Positions 7,524-16,142 are shown, counted from the stretch's first letter. The stretch: DNA of 39,889 bases from Pseudomonadota bacterium (GCA_003353845.1 PIVT01000035.1:1-39889), one strand, 5' to 3'. The notes: generated from the letters alone by a model not told the origin. Numbers and translations are program-made.

Positions 7524-8408
7524 ATGTCGTGGAATGAGTGGCAATCGGTCGCAGGAGAGGGTCTCGAGGATTTCAAAGAAATTATCTACGAGAAGAAGTT
7601 CCACGATGAACTGGGTGGTGGCATCGCCCGTGTGACTATCAATAAGCCAAAGAAATACAACACCATGACCCTGGCCACGGTGGAGGAAATGTTCCGTGCC
7701 TTTTACGACGCCAACCACGATACCGGAATTGGCGTGATCATCGTCGCAGGTGCCGGTCGCAACTTTGGCGCTGGCGGCGACGTAGAATGGGAAAAATGGG
7801 GGCTGCGGGAAGCTTTCTATAATCGCTATCCCCACAATCGGCTGATTCGCCTCTCTCGCAAACCGGTCATTGCTCAGGTGCAGGGGTATTGCCTGGGCGG
7901 CCACAACCACATGGCCTATTGCTGCGATTTCACCATTGCTAGCGAGACTGCGAAGTTCGGCCAGGCGGGTCCCAAGGTTTCCAGCCCTGCCGATGGTTTC
8001 TTTGTTCCTTATCTCACAAAGGTCGTGGGTGCGAAAAAGGCGCGGGAAATGTGGATGATGTGCCGTCGCTATACCGCGGAGCAGGCCGAGCAAATGGGTC
8101 TGGTCAATACCGTCGTCCCCGAAGATCAATTGGAAGCCGAGGTGGACAAGTGGTGTGCCGAGTTGCTCGCAGTGTCGCCTGGCTGTCTGGAAATTTTAAA
8201 GGCCAGCTTCGATCAAGAAATGGACGGCTACCAAGAGATGGGAACCATCTCCAGTCAGTTTTATCCCGATTGGTTTGATATGCCGGAAGGGAAAGAGGGG
8301 GGCGCTTCCTTCTCTGAAAAACGAACACCCAAGTTCTGGAAAATTCGCAAGCGTGCTGCGGAAGCTCAAAAAGAATTGCAAGACGAGTTTGAAAAGGGTG
8401 AAGGCTGA
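7524..8408 (+). CDS. MenB/BadI-like crotonase-family enzyme
   Basis: A crotonase-fold protein of 294 residues from the ATG at 7524, which has GAGAGGAGAGATAGGC directly upstream. An earlier TTG frame start is less likely. The segments FGAGGDVE, GYCLGGHNHMAYCCDF, FGQAGPKVSS and VVGAKKAREMWMMCRRY closely follow dihydroxynaphthoyl-CoA synthase (MenB) and 2-ketocyclohexanecarboxyl-CoA hydrolase (BadI), which form or open a ring by Claisen or Dieckmann-type chemistry. The aspartate of the MenB SFDGG motif corresponds to SPADG here. No menaquinone or benzoate genes surround it, so a role in ring or branched acyl-CoA breakdown is more plausible than menaquinone synthesis. The C-terminus has about 30 extra charged residues. 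It is followed by another crotonase after 32 bases, probably in one operon. Confidence 0.75.
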   Translation: MSWNEWQSVAGEGLEDFKEIIYEKKFHDELGGGIARVTINKPKKYNTMTLATVEEMFRAFYDANHDTGIGVIIVAGAGRNFGAGGDVEWEKWGLREAFYNRYPHNRLIRLSRKPVIAQVQGYCLGGHNHMAYCCDFTIASETAKFGQAGPKVSSPADGFFVPYLTKVVGAKKAREMWMMCRRYTAEQAEQMGLVNTVVPEDQLEAEVDKWCAELLAVSPGCLEILKASFDQEMDGYQEMGTISSQFYPDWFDMPEGKEGGASFSEKRTPKFWKIRKRAAEAQKELQDEFEKGEG

Positions 8409-8440
8409 AGGCACGCAAGATCGGGTCGGAAGGGGTTTCC

Positions 8441-9223
8441 ATGCAATTTGAGACATTGATTGTTGAAGAGAAGGAAGGTGTCGCCAAGATCCTGTTGAAT
8501 CGGCCGGATCAGGCACATACGATCAACTTGCAAATGGCGGAGGAACTGCATCGCGCGGCCCTGTTCTGCGAAGAGAGTGAATCGGTACGTGCGGTATTGC
8601 TCACTTCAATGGGCAAGATGTTTTGTGCAGGCGGAGACCTGGCGAGCTTTGCCGAAGCCGACAACGCTTCCCAGGCACTCAAGGAAATCACTTTCCACCT
8701 CCACGCCGCCATTTCACGCTTCGCTCGTATGGAGGCACCCCTGGTAGTGGCGGTCAACGGAGTGGCCGCCGGTGCGGGTTTTAGTCTGGCACTCTTGGGC
8801 GATCTCACCCTGGCCGCAGAGTCGGCACGCTTTTCCATGGCCTATACGGCTGTGGCCCTCACGCCAGACGGTGGCTCGACGTTTACGCTGCCTCGCTTGA
8901 TTGGGGAGAAGCGTGCCAAGGAATTAATGCTGACCAATCGCCGACTCTCTGCCAATGAGGCACTGGACTGGGGGTTGGTGAATCAGGTTTTTCCAGATGA
9001 CCAATTGGCGGAAGAGGCCGAAGCCTTGGCGCGTAGCTTGGCCAAGGGGCCGACGCGGGCTTTTGGTGCTGTGAAAAGTTTATTGCTTACCCGGGATAGT
9101 TTGGAAGCCCAGCTCGATCGCGAGGCTCGATCCATCGCGGAGCGAGGTCATGGCGAGGATGGATCCGAAGGGATTCGCGCTTTCTTGGAGAAGCGAAAGC
9201 CGGCTTTCTCAGGGAAAAATTAA
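8441..9223 (+). CDS. Enoyl-CoA hydratase/isomerase family protein, PaaG-like
   Basis: A crotonase-fold protein of 260 residues. The oxyanion-hole segments are FCAGGDLASF (about 61-70) and GVAAGAGFSLALLGD. Both catalytic glutamates of hydratases are missing: the positions equivalent to E115 and E135 of the hydratase at 1829 are S115 and Y135. Instead it carries LTPDGGSTFTLPRLIG, with D143, the pattern of PaaG-like 1,2-epoxyphenylacetyl-CoA isomerases and delta3,delta2-enoyl-CoA isomerases that use an aspartate. A double-bond isomerase role is therefore more likely than hydration. It lies 32 bases downstream of the MenB/BadI-like gene, on the same strand. Its stop is ten bases from the end of the convergent chemoreceptor gene. 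Confidence 0.78.
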   Translation: MQFETLIVEEKEGVAKILLNRPDQAHTINLQMAEELHRAALFCEESESVRAVLLTSMGKMFCAGGDLASFAEADNASQALKEITFHLHAAISRFARMEAPLVVAVNGVAAGAGFSLALLGDLTLAAESARFSMAYTAVALTPDGGSTFTLPRLIGEKRAKELMLTNRRLSANEALDWGLVNQVFPDDQLAEEAEALARSLAKGPTRAFGAVKSLLLTRDSLEAQLDREARSIAERGHGEDGSEGIRAFLEKRKPAFSGKN

Positions 9224-9233
9224 AACGAGTGAA

Positions 9234-11846
9234 TTAGAATTTGAAGCGTTGCAGCCCTTCTCGAAGGCTGCGCGCTTGTTCGTTCAGGCGATCGACGACG
9301 TTTCGCATGGTTACGACAGAACGCTCGTTAGAAACCGTTCGCTCTTGAATCGACTCCGTGGAGTTCAAGATGTTTCTGTTTGCGACGGATTGTTCTTGAA
9401 GGGCATCGTTAATCATTTGAATGCTTTCTCGAACCTCGTCGAGGTTTCCACGAATACGGCCCGTGCCCAAGGCTTGCTCTTCGGCAGCTCGGCGAAGTTC
9501 TTTGGCAACCTCTCCCACCACCAAAGCATCTTGCAAGTTGGATTCACTACAACCGGTTTGCTCTTTACCGGTATGACGGATCTCGCCGACATGACCCAAG
9601 ACGTCAGTCATTAAAGCCTTGATGGCCAGGGTGGAGGAGGCTTGCTCGCGCATGGCGTCGACAATCTGTGATGCGCGATCACCGCTGAGACGCGCAGCGG
9701 TATCGATTTCCTGCAAGGTAGAACCCGCTTCGGCAGCCACTTTCACGCCGGCGAGTACACTGGCTTCCCCAGCGCGCATGACGGTGACTGCATCGATGGT
9801 TCCATCCTGGAGGCTTCCAATTAATCCGGTCACTTCTTTTGTGCTCTGTAGGACGCGATCCGCCAGCTCTTTAATTTGATTGGCGACAACAGAGAAGGCT
9901 TTCCCTTGCTCGCCTGCTTGGGCCGCAATGATGGCTGCATTCAAGGCGAGTAGGTTGGTCTCGTCCGCCACATCGTTAATCACGCCAATGATCGTACCGA
10001 TTTCGCGACCGCGTTCACCCAGGGCTTCGATGACATTGCTGGCGGCCGTTGTGTTGGACTGAATCTCTTCGATCCCATCGATGGTTTGTTGTACGGCGTC
10101 GCGACCTCGGTCAGAGAACTCGATAACGCGCATGGAGGAGGCGGCACTCTCGGTGGCGCTTTCTTCTACTTGTTGCATGGCAGAGGCCAGACCTTCGATT
10201 TTGCTGGAGGCATTGAGGACAGCGTTATCCAAAAGTTCGGTCTTGCCAATCACTTGATGGTTGCTCATGGTCATTTGCTCAAGTGAGCTAGAAGAATCAT
10301 CTGCGCGTTCGCCCAGGACGGTTGCGTTGCCACTGAGCTCGGAACTTGAGGCTTGAAGCTCGATAATCGCACTGGAAGATTCTTGGATAGACTCGGCTAG
10401 CACATTGGAGGCACTCACAATATCGGAAGCCTGATCGCTGACTAATTCCATGGAACTCTTGGCTTCTTCCACGGCATCCACTTGTGCAGTCGTTACAGTG
10501 GAAATATCGGTGACGGTCGTGCCTACCTCGCCCGCTGTCTCCTCTACATTGCTGGCGGCTTCAGCCATGCCGCGCAATAGGGTTCGCAGAGAACGGGATG
10601 TGCGATCCATGGACCGGGCGAGCCCCCCGAGTTCGTCTTCGGACTCGAAAAGATTGGTGCTGATCATGTCGCCTTCAGAAAATCTACGCAGATTGGCATC
10701 CAGAACGCTCAGGGAGTGACCAAAATCCTTTGCCGCGAAATAGCCGACGAGGATGGCGATGGCGACGGCGAAGAAGGCCATGGAAGGAATGATGACATCA
10801 GTGTTCACGCCTGCAATTTGGATCCATTCTTTATCGCTGACGGCGATGATGTAGGGATCGTCTTCGGTGGATCGCAACCAATTGAAGCTATTAAATGAGA
10901 GGAAATCCAGCGTTCCGCCTTCGAGTCCTTCGATTTCGAGAATGGTATTGATGTCCCCCGGTGCTAGCAGGTTTGTCGCTCCCGCAATATGTGATCCATC
11001 TGTTTCGATGACGACAATGCTGATGCCGTGTCGCTCAAATTGCTTGAGGGACTCTGGGGGTAAACTGAAAAACGAGGAGTCGCTAGCCTCTTCGTGTAGC
11101 TGCTCCAGAACGTTCTTTCGGCCTTCGGCGGCGAAGCGCTCAACGCTATTGCGCGCGTGCCCGTAACCCAAGCTCATAATGAGAAAGGAGGTGACGAAAG
11201 TCGTGCCGGCGATCATGACAAAAATTTTGGTGCGAAAGCCAAGGTATGCTGCCGTCTCATTTCGAAGGTCGGGGTCGTCGATCTCTACGGCCAGAGTGTC
11301 TCGAATTGGCTCAAGCGCGGCGCGTTGCATGGTATAGGCGAAAAGCTGAGACAAGGCTCCCACGCCAATGGCGCCGATGACCATGAAACTAGAAGAGGCG
11401 AGGTCAAAACTTTCGAAGCGGACATTCATCATGATGACGATGAAGGTCGATCCGATTGCATAGCAAGAGAGTAAGAAGACAAACATGAATTGGGGGTAAT
11501 GCGTGACGTGGTAGAAGGCCTTGAGGCGGTCTTCTTCGCTGACGCAGTCGTTTTCGTGATGATCAAGATAATTGAGAATAGGTCCCAACTTTAATCGCTG
11601 TTGAAAAAAGAAGGAGACACAGGACAAGGCGACAGCGGTAATCAACATCAGGGCAATGAGGTATTGAAGCTGGGATGTTGTCAGGTGCACCACAGGGCGC
11701 ACGATCATGACGATGAGGCACGCCATGATCAAGCCTGAACTCAGGTCGATGCTCAGGATCCTCATCCGGAAGCTGGCGGCACCGGGCAGTTTTCTATTGG
11801 GGTCGTTTTCTGACAAGTTTGTGTGACTCCCCTCTGAGCCCTGCAT
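9234..11846 (-). CDS. Methyl-accepting chemotaxis protein, multi-pass sensor type
   Basis: A chemoreceptor of 870 residues. Four hydrophobic segments in the first 170 residues are followed by another at about 203-223. A periplasmic domain spans about 225-345, a last membrane helix about 350-370, then a HAMP domain and a long coiled-coil signalling domain. The hairpin tip near residue 640 reads NLLALNAAIIAAQAGEQGKAFSVV, so the canonical AIEAARAGE core has become AIIAAQAGE. No CheR/CheB-tethering pentapeptide is seen, and the protein ends in SLREGLQRFKF. The start at 11846 is the first ATG but lacks a clear ribosome site, and ATG 11765 is an alternative. A paralogue with the same layout lies at 31343. 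The ligand is unknown. Confidence 0.85.
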   Translation of the reverse strand: MQGSEGSHTNLSENDPNRKLPGAASFRMRILSIDLSSGLIMACLIVMIVRPVVHLTTSQLQYLIALMLITAVALSCVSFFFQQRLKLGPILNYLDHHENDCVSEEDRLKAFYHVTHYPQFMFVFLLSCYAIGSTFIVIMMNVRFESFDLASSSFMVIGAIGVGALSQLFAYTMQRAALEPIRDTLAVEIDDPDLRNETAAYLGFRTKIFVMIAGTTFVTSFLIMSLGYGHARNSVERFAAEGRKNVLEQLHEEASDSSFFSLPPESLKQFERHGISIVVIETDGSHIAGATNLLAPGDINTILEIEGLEGGTLDFLSFNSFNWLRSTEDDPYIIAVSDKEWIQIAGVNTDVIIPSMAFFAVAIAILVGYFAAKDFGHSLSVLDANLRRFSEGDMISTNLFESEDELGGLARSMDRTSRSLRTLLRGMAEAASNVEETAGEVGTTVTDISTVTTAQVDAVEEAKSSMELVSDQASDIVSASNVLAESIQESSSAIIELQASSSELSGNATVLGERADDSSSSLEQMTMSNHQVIGKTELLDNAVLNASSKIEGLASAMQQVEESATESAASSMRVIEFSDRGRDAVQQTIDGIEEIQSNTTAASNVIEALGERGREIGTIIGVINDVADETNLLALNAAIIAAQAGEQGKAFSVVANQIKELADRVLQSTKEVTGLIGSLQDGTIDAVTVMRAGEASVLAGVKVAAEAGSTLQEIDTAARLSGDRASQIVDAMREQASSTLAIKALMTDVLGHVGEIRHTGKEQTGCSESNLQDALVVGEVAKELRRAAEEQALGTGRIRGNLDEVRESIQMINDALQEQSVANRNILNSTESIQERTVSNERSVVTMRNVVDRLNEQARSLREGLQRFKF

Positions 11847-12235
11847 GGGGCCATGGTGTGGACGGCTGTCTTGTCCACTATAGGTGCATCGGTCTTTCCC
11901 CTTAAAAACTGTGGCAATGGTCTGACCTGAAACTGTGTCAAATCAATCGATAAACTCATCGAAAGAGTGGAGGGGTCGGTTGGGGTTCCGTATTTAGGTC
12001 TCCAGCTGCCAATAATAGATTTATCCAGTATTTGTAGATAGTTGAGAGGGGACTCGCCCTGGTCGAATCAGGGCCATCTGGGTGTTTTCACTATGGGAAT
12101 CGAGGGGTATCTTTGCGCCCGGACTCGCGGAGAGCTATTTCCGCTTTTCCCGGACAGGGCCGGAAACGGCCGGAATTCTTACCTTTTCAGGCTAACCCGG
12201 GCGCCGTACCGGAGTCAGTCATCGAGCAGGGGACC
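11847..12235. other. Intergenic region between chemoreceptor and EtfD-like gene
   Basis: A 389-base divergent spacer. The left part holds the chemoreceptor promoter candidate at 11886-11913 and an isolated TTGACA (minus, 11936-11941) that has no good -10 partner. The part just before 12236 is GC-rich and can be read as an N-terminal extension of the Fe-S oxidoreductase from 12113, but I regard that as non-coding. No RNA gene was seen. Confidence 0.4.
11886..11913 (-). promoter_or_regulatory. Possible sigma-28-type promoter for the chemoreceptor
   Basis: Read on the minus strand, CACAGTTT (11906-11913), a 12-base spacer and ACCGATGC (11886-11893) resemble the FliA consensus TAAAGTTT-N11-GCCGATAA at 6 of 8 and 5 of 8 positions. 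Transcription would begin about 30 bases before the ATG. The match is partial. Confidence 0.3.
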
Positions 12236-14278
12236 ATGGACGTTATCCCAACCATCAACTACGTCGTCTTGGGCATTCTCATCAACGCCGCCCTGGCCAG
12301 TTTGGTCTACGGACTCTTCAAAGTCTGGAAGCGCATCCAGGTGGGTAAGCCCTTTGTCGGGGTCGGGCCCGGGCCCGGGAGAGAGGGCTGCGATCTCAAA
12401 GCCCTGTTGAAGCAAATAAATTGGCCGGCCTTTATTCATCGTGGCGCCCTGACGTCTCGCTTGCTGAAACAACCGGTCTCGGGCACTGCCCACGCCTTGG
12501 TCTTTTTCGGCTCCATTGTCTTGATCATTGGTCATGCGCTCTTCCCCTTGAGCCTGATCGGGGTGCCCGTCTTTGACGGAACCTTCGGCTACCTGGTCAT
12601 GGGGCTGGGCCGGGAAGTCGCTGGCGTGGCGCTCTTTTTCGGTTTGCTGTTCTTCCTGATTCGCCGGTTGGTCTCTCCCCCTGAGCGCCTCACGGTGGGG
12701 AAAACGCGCAAGGGCTTTGTCGCCTTGGAGCTGTACATGGCGTTGATCTTGTTGGCCGGTTATGTCGCCGAAGGTTTTCGCATCGGTTTCGAGCCAGCGC
12801 ATCACGATGCGCCCAAGTTTATCGGCTTGGCCCTGGGCTCTGTCTTTAACGCGCAGTTCGGCTCAGTGGGTTCCATGGAAGGCTTTCAAATTTTTTGGTG
12901 GATTCACGGGCTCTTGGGTGTTGGTTTCATTGCCCTCATCGCGCACACGCCACTTTCTCACATCCTGCTCGGCCCCATCAACTCCGCCCTGGCCGCACGC
13001 CGCATAGGAGTGAACCTGAGCCCCATGAACTTCAACTTCGATGATGAGGATGAAGAAGACGAGGATGAAGAGGAAGAGCTGAAGTTGGGCGCCAGTAGCT
13101 TGGCGGATTTAAATCAGAAGAACTTGCTCGATTTTGCAGCTTGCCTGTGGTGTGGACGTTGTCACGATGCTTGCCCTGCTGCGCAGACGGGAAAACCCCT
13201 CTCTCCCAAGACCATTATGGCCACTTGCGCTTCCTATCTCGAAGAGGGCAAGGCCGATGAACCTTCCTTATTGGAGGCTTTGGGGAAGCAGGAAATTTTT
13301 GATTGTGTCACTTGTGGTGCTTGTGCCGAGGTTTGTCCAGTAAGCAATAGTCCGGTGGAATCCATCCTGGAATTCCGACGGCACTATGTCATGGAACTGT
13401 CGGAGATGCCCGAGACCATGGCCGCAGCCAATCGAAACCTGGAGTCGCGAGAACATCCCTTTGTGGGAACGGGGTCCAGCCCCGATGATTGGCGCCAAGG
13501 ACTTGAGGTTCCCATCTTTGAAAAAGGGACGACGGAGTACCTGCTTTGGTTGGGCTGCGCCGTGACCTACGAAGAGCGTGCACAGAAAGTGGCACGCGCC
13601 ATGGTGGGAATTTTTGAAGCGGCAGGCGTTTCCTACGGCATTCTCGAAGAGTCGCGTTGCACCGGCGACGTGGCCAAGCAAATGGGTAATGAGATGCAGT
13701 TTGTCGAAATTGCCGAAGCCAATATCGAGGACTTCAAGGAAGAGGGCGTTCAGAAGATCATCACCATGTGTGCTCACTGCTTCAATAGTTTCGATCGTTA
13801 CTACCCCGAACTGGGTGCCAATTACGAAACCCTTCCTCATGCCGTGTTCATTGATCAGTTGATTAAGGACGGTAAGTTGAATGTGAAGAAGAACACCACG
13901 GAAAAACTCACCTACCACGACCCCTGCTATCTGGCACGTCACAATGGCATCATGGATGAGCCTCGCGATGCCGTGAACGCTTTGGGGTTGTACGTGGAGA
14001 TGCCGCGCCACAAGAAGGAAAGCTTCTGTTGTGGAGCGGGTGGCGGGAACTACTGGGGCGGTGCGGGTGGCGACGCGCGCATTAGCGACGTTCGTGCCAA
14101 GGAAGCACTGGATACGGGTGCCGACAAGATTGTAACGTCCTGTCCTTTCTGCTTGTTGATGTTGACTGACGGTGTGAGCAAGGAGACGGAAACTCCGAAG
14201 GTTTACGACCTTGCCGAGTTGATCGTTGAAGCCCTGGCAGAAACAGGAGAAGACCTGTGCCCAGCGACGAACGCTTAG
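12236..14278 (+). CDS. Membrane Fe-S oxidoreductase, EtfD/EMO-like (ETF:quinone electron transfer)
   Basis: This 680-residue protein joins a NarI-like heme-b membrane domain, about five helices in the first 260 residues, to a cytosolic part. That part has two 4Fe-4S motifs (CLWCGRCHDACP and CVTCGACAEVCP) and two CCG domains of the heterodisulfide-reductase type. The first CCG domain carries only RCTGD and CAHC. The second has DPCYLARH, FCCGAGGG and CPFC. Proteins of this layout (EtfD of mycobacteria, EMO of delta-proteobacteria) pass electrons from electron-transfer flavoprotein to quinone during acyl-CoA oxidation. A strongly acidic linker at about 263-276 (DDEDEEDEDEEEEL) separates membrane and Fe-S parts and may be a docking surface. 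The ATG at 12236 is preceded by AGGGG, and the frame extends upstream to 12113 without a good start. No ETF genes are nearby, so the partner is inferred. Confidence 0.78.
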   Translation: MDVIPTINYVVLGILINAALASLVYGLFKVWKRIQVGKPFVGVGPGPGREGCDLKALLKQINWPAFIHRGALTSRLLKQPVSGTAHALVFFGSIVLIIGHALFPLSLIGVPVFDGTFGYLVMGLGREVAGVALFFGLLFFLIRRLVSPPERLTVGKTRKGFVALELYMALILLAGYVAEGFRIGFEPAHHDAPKFIGLALGSVFNAQFGSVGSMEGFQIFWWIHGLLGVGFIALIAHTPLSHILLGPINSALAARRIGVNLSPMNFNFDDEDEEDEDEEEELKLGASSLADLNQKNLLDFAACLWCGRCHDACPAAQTGKPLSPKTIMATCASYLEEGKADEPSLLEALGKQEIFDCVTCGACAEVCPVSNSPVESILEFRRHYVMELSEMPETMAAANRNLESREHPFVGTGSSPDDWRQGLEVPIFEKGTTEYLLWLGCAVTYEERAQKVARAMVGIFEAAGVSYGILEESRCTGDVAKQMGNEMQFVEIAEANIEDFKEEGVQKIITMCAHCFNSFDRYYPELGANYETLPHAVFIDQLIKDGKLNVKKNTTEKLTYHDPCYLARHNGIMDEPRDAVNALGLYVEMPRHKKESFCCGAGGGNYWGGAGGDARISDVRAKEALDTGADKIVTSCPFCLLMLTDGVSKETETPKVYDLAELIVEALAETGEDLCPATNA

Positions 14279-14712
14279 ATCGCCTTGCCGTTTTGGAATC
14301 CATGGAAGAGATCCGCAATCTGGCGCGGAAATACGCTCACTTTGTCTGGCAGGGCGACGTGCCTTCGGCCATCGACATGTTTACTGAAGACGGCGAAATG
14401 AACACGGGCGAGCGGCCCCCCATTGTGGGCAAGGAAAAACTGCTGCAGGTGTATGGCGAGATGTTGGGGCAGGCCATGCTGCATCCTTTCGTGCATAACC
14501 ACGTGATCGATCTGGCAGAAGACGGCGAATCCGCAACGGGCGTTTGTTATCTCGATTTACGGGCTACGACCGCTGCGGGAAGTGTGATGGGTTCCGGCTT
14601 TTACAATGACCGCTATCAACGTGTGGATGGCGTGTGGAAGTTCAGGTCGAGACAACTGAATATGGAGTATCTGGTAAAACCGGGTGCGCCATGGATTGAG
14701 GATCAAGGGTGA
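14257..14712 (+). CDS. SnoaL-like / NTF2-fold protein
   Basis: A 151-residue cytosolic protein of the SnoaL-like fold (cone-shaped alpha+beta barrel). It shows the family pattern: an N-terminal helix with SMEEIRNLARKYAHFVWQGD, a strand with FTEDGEMNTG, VGKEKLLQVYGEMLG, HNHVIDLAEDGESATG and a final strand with GVWKFRSRQLNMEYL. Relatives include polyketide cyclases, ketosteroid-isomerase-like proteins and ring-hydroxylating dioxygenase beta subunits. The catalytic residues are not conserved enough to choose. The start is GTG at 14257 with GGAG upstream. It overlaps the end of the EtfD-like gene by 22 bases, so the two are translationally coupled. That coupling suggests a role in the same acyl-CoA or ring pathway. 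Confidence 0.65.
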   Translation: MPSDERLDRLAVLESMEEIRNLARKYAHFVWQGDVPSAIDMFTEDGEMNTGERPPIVGKEKLLQVYGEMLGQAMLHPFVHNHVIDLAEDGESATGVCYLDLRATTAAGSVMGSGFYNDRYQRVDGVWKFRSRQLNMEYLVKPGAPWIEDQG

Positions 14713-14750
14713 AGGCTCGTGCATAGAGAATCGGGCACGAGTATCCGAGT

Positions 14751-15623
14751 ATGAATTGGATCCCGCTGGGCGCGCGCTACATGTTGCTCAGCGCATTCTC
14801 CTTCAGCATCATGAGCTTGTTCGTCAAGCTCGCCGGTGAGCGCATCCCTGCTCATGAGATGGTGACGGCCCGCGCCGTGGTCTCCTTGGTGCTGAGTTAT
14901 ATCATTCTAAAAAAAATGGGTATCCCCGTTTGGGGCAATCGCAAAGACTTGCTTCTTGCGCGGGGTACGGTCGGTTTTTTTGCACTGCTCTGTGTTTACT
15001 ATGCACTGACGGTCTTGCCCTTGGCGGAAGCCACGGTCATTCAGTACCTGCATCCAATTTTCACGGCTCTAATCGCGATGTTCTTCTTGGGCGAACGCCC
15101 TGGTTTGGGTGTCATCGTTTGCATCGTCTTGAGCTTTGCGGGCCTGGTATTAGTGGCCCGTCCTGCTTTTTTGTTTGACGATTTAACGGCGAGTTGGGAG
15201 CCCCTGGCGGTGACGGCAGCGGTCCTCGGCGCATTGGGAAGCGGCGTAGCCTATACCCTGGTGCGAAAGTGCGCCGCCACCGAAGATCCTTTGGTGATTG
15301 TCTTCTACTTTCCGCTCATCGCCTTGCCGGGGACGATTCCTTTTTTGATACACGATGCTGTTTGGCCACAGGGCATGGAGTGGATTTACTTGCTGGGCAT
15401 TGGAGTGTTTACACAGATCGGCCAGGTGGCCTTGACCAAGGGCATTCAGTTGGAGACCGCCGCGCGCGCGACGAGTTTTTCTTACTTTCAAGTCGTGTTT
15501 GCAACGATCTGGGGAGTGCTTTTCTTTGCTGAGATCCCCTCGCTGTGGACGCTGGCGGGAGCTTTGCTGATTGTGGCGGGGACCTTCTTCAGCATGGGCG
15601 AAAGCCGTCGCGCCAACGCTTGA
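14751..15623 (+). CDS. EamA-family (DMT) transporter
   Basis: A 290-residue inner-membrane transporter with ten predicted helices in two EamA repeats. It starts with GARYMLLSAFSFSIMSLFVKLAGERIPAHE in two readable halves. The first repeat ends around AMFFLGERPGLGVIV and the second around WGVLFFAEIPSLWTLAGALLIV. It belongs to the RhaT/YdcZ-like uncharacterised branch, and the substrate is unknown. It is only distantly similar to the EamA protein at 4111. The gene follows the SnoaL-like gene by 38 bases and ends 21 bases from the convergent chaperone gene of the molybdenum-enzyme operon. Confidence 0.8.
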   Translation: MNWIPLGARYMLLSAFSFSIMSLFVKLAGERIPAHEMVTARAVVSLVLSYIILKKMGIPVWGNRKDLLLARGTVGFFALLCVYYALTVLPLAEATVIQYLHPIFTALIAMFFLGERPGLGVIVCIVLSFAGLVLVARPAFLFDDLTASWEPLAVTAAVLGALGSGVAYTLVRKCAATEDPLVIVFYFPLIALPGTIPFLIHDAVWPQGMEWIYLLGIGVFTQIGQVALTKGIQLETAARATSFSYFQVVFATIWGVLFFAEIPSLWTLAGALLIVAGTFFSMGESRRANA

Positions 15624-15644
15624 AGATCGGACTTGACCAGAGAT

Positions 15645-16139
15645 CTACTCCGGAATCTCCACAGCCTTCAGGTCTTCGGCGAATTGATCGGGCACAAAGA
15701 CTAGAGATGGGCGACTCAGCATGAGTTGGCTTTTGGCTTTCTCGCACCAGGGAAGTAAGTAGCGCTCGCGCAGTTCTCGAATCAGCACGGATTCTTCTCG
15801 TTCAATGGCGCAGGCATAGATCTCACAGGCCGCACCGAGTTGATCCGGCGGCACATGCATGTCGTCCCATTCCAGTCCCAGGTGTGTCATCACCTGGATG
15901 AAATCAGCACGCGTCGGATCTCCTTCGAGATTGAGTTGGCTGTGCAGGAGCAAAGACACCAGAGGCATGGGATTGCCCACCAGGAAGGTCGTCCAAAACT
16001 CAGATCGGCATTGCTCGAAATCTTGCGGCAAGGCCAGGGCTTCCCACGCTTCGAGCCGCAACTCTTCGGGGGCCATGGGGCTGAAGATGCGCGACCAGGC
16101 GAGCATGGGGAGTGCTGCTTGCACACTTCCAGCTGTCAT
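15645..16139 (-). CDS. TorD/DmsD-family molybdoenzyme chaperone (delta subunit)
   Basis: A 164-residue, mostly helical soluble protein, last of the molybdoenzyme operon. It matches the TorD/NarJ redox-enzyme maturation family: a helical N-terminal half and the motif VPPDQLGAACEIYACAIE in the middle, equivalent to the family's PPDHL(G/A)xELEFxA signature. It ends with a helix containing LRERYLLPWCEKAKSQ. Such chaperones bind the Tat signal of the catalytic subunit, help insert the molybdenum cofactor and hold back export until folding is done. They are not part of the mature enzyme. The ATG at 16139 lies three bases after the gamma stop codon. EbdD and DdhD are the functional equivalents in known type II enzymes. 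Confidence 0.75.
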   Translation of the reverse strand: MTAGSVQAALPMLAWSRIFSPMAPEELRLEAWEALALPQDFEQCRSEFWTTFLVGNPMPLVSLLLHSQLNLEGDPTRADFIQVMTHLGLEWDDMHVPPDQLGAACEIYACAIEREESVLIRELRERYLLPWCEKAKSQLMLSRPSLVFVPDQFAEDLKAVEIPE

Positions 16140-16142
16140 CGA

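Noticed and set aside
10716-11474. Opposite-strand open frames across the chemoreceptor gene
   Set aside because: They follow codon-bias shadows of the real gene and have no ribosome site or domain.
11936-11941. Perfect TTGACA on the minus strand as chemoreceptor -35
   Set aside because: No acceptable -10 lies 16-18 bases downstream (ATTGCC).
12113-12235. 41-residue N-terminal extension of the EtfD-like protein
   Set aside because: The frame is open but the sequence (arginine- and glycine-rich) does not look like a signal or helix, and the ATG at 12236 has a ribosome site and begins directly with the first membrane helix.
12360-12382. GGGCCC-rich palindrome
   Set aside because: It lies inside the coding sequence and is explained by Gly-Pro codons.
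15645-16139. TorD-like gene as part of a nitrate reductase (narJ)
   Set aside because: No NarI membrane subunit accompanies the operon, and the gamma subunit is of the soluble heme-b ethylbenzene dehydrogenase type.
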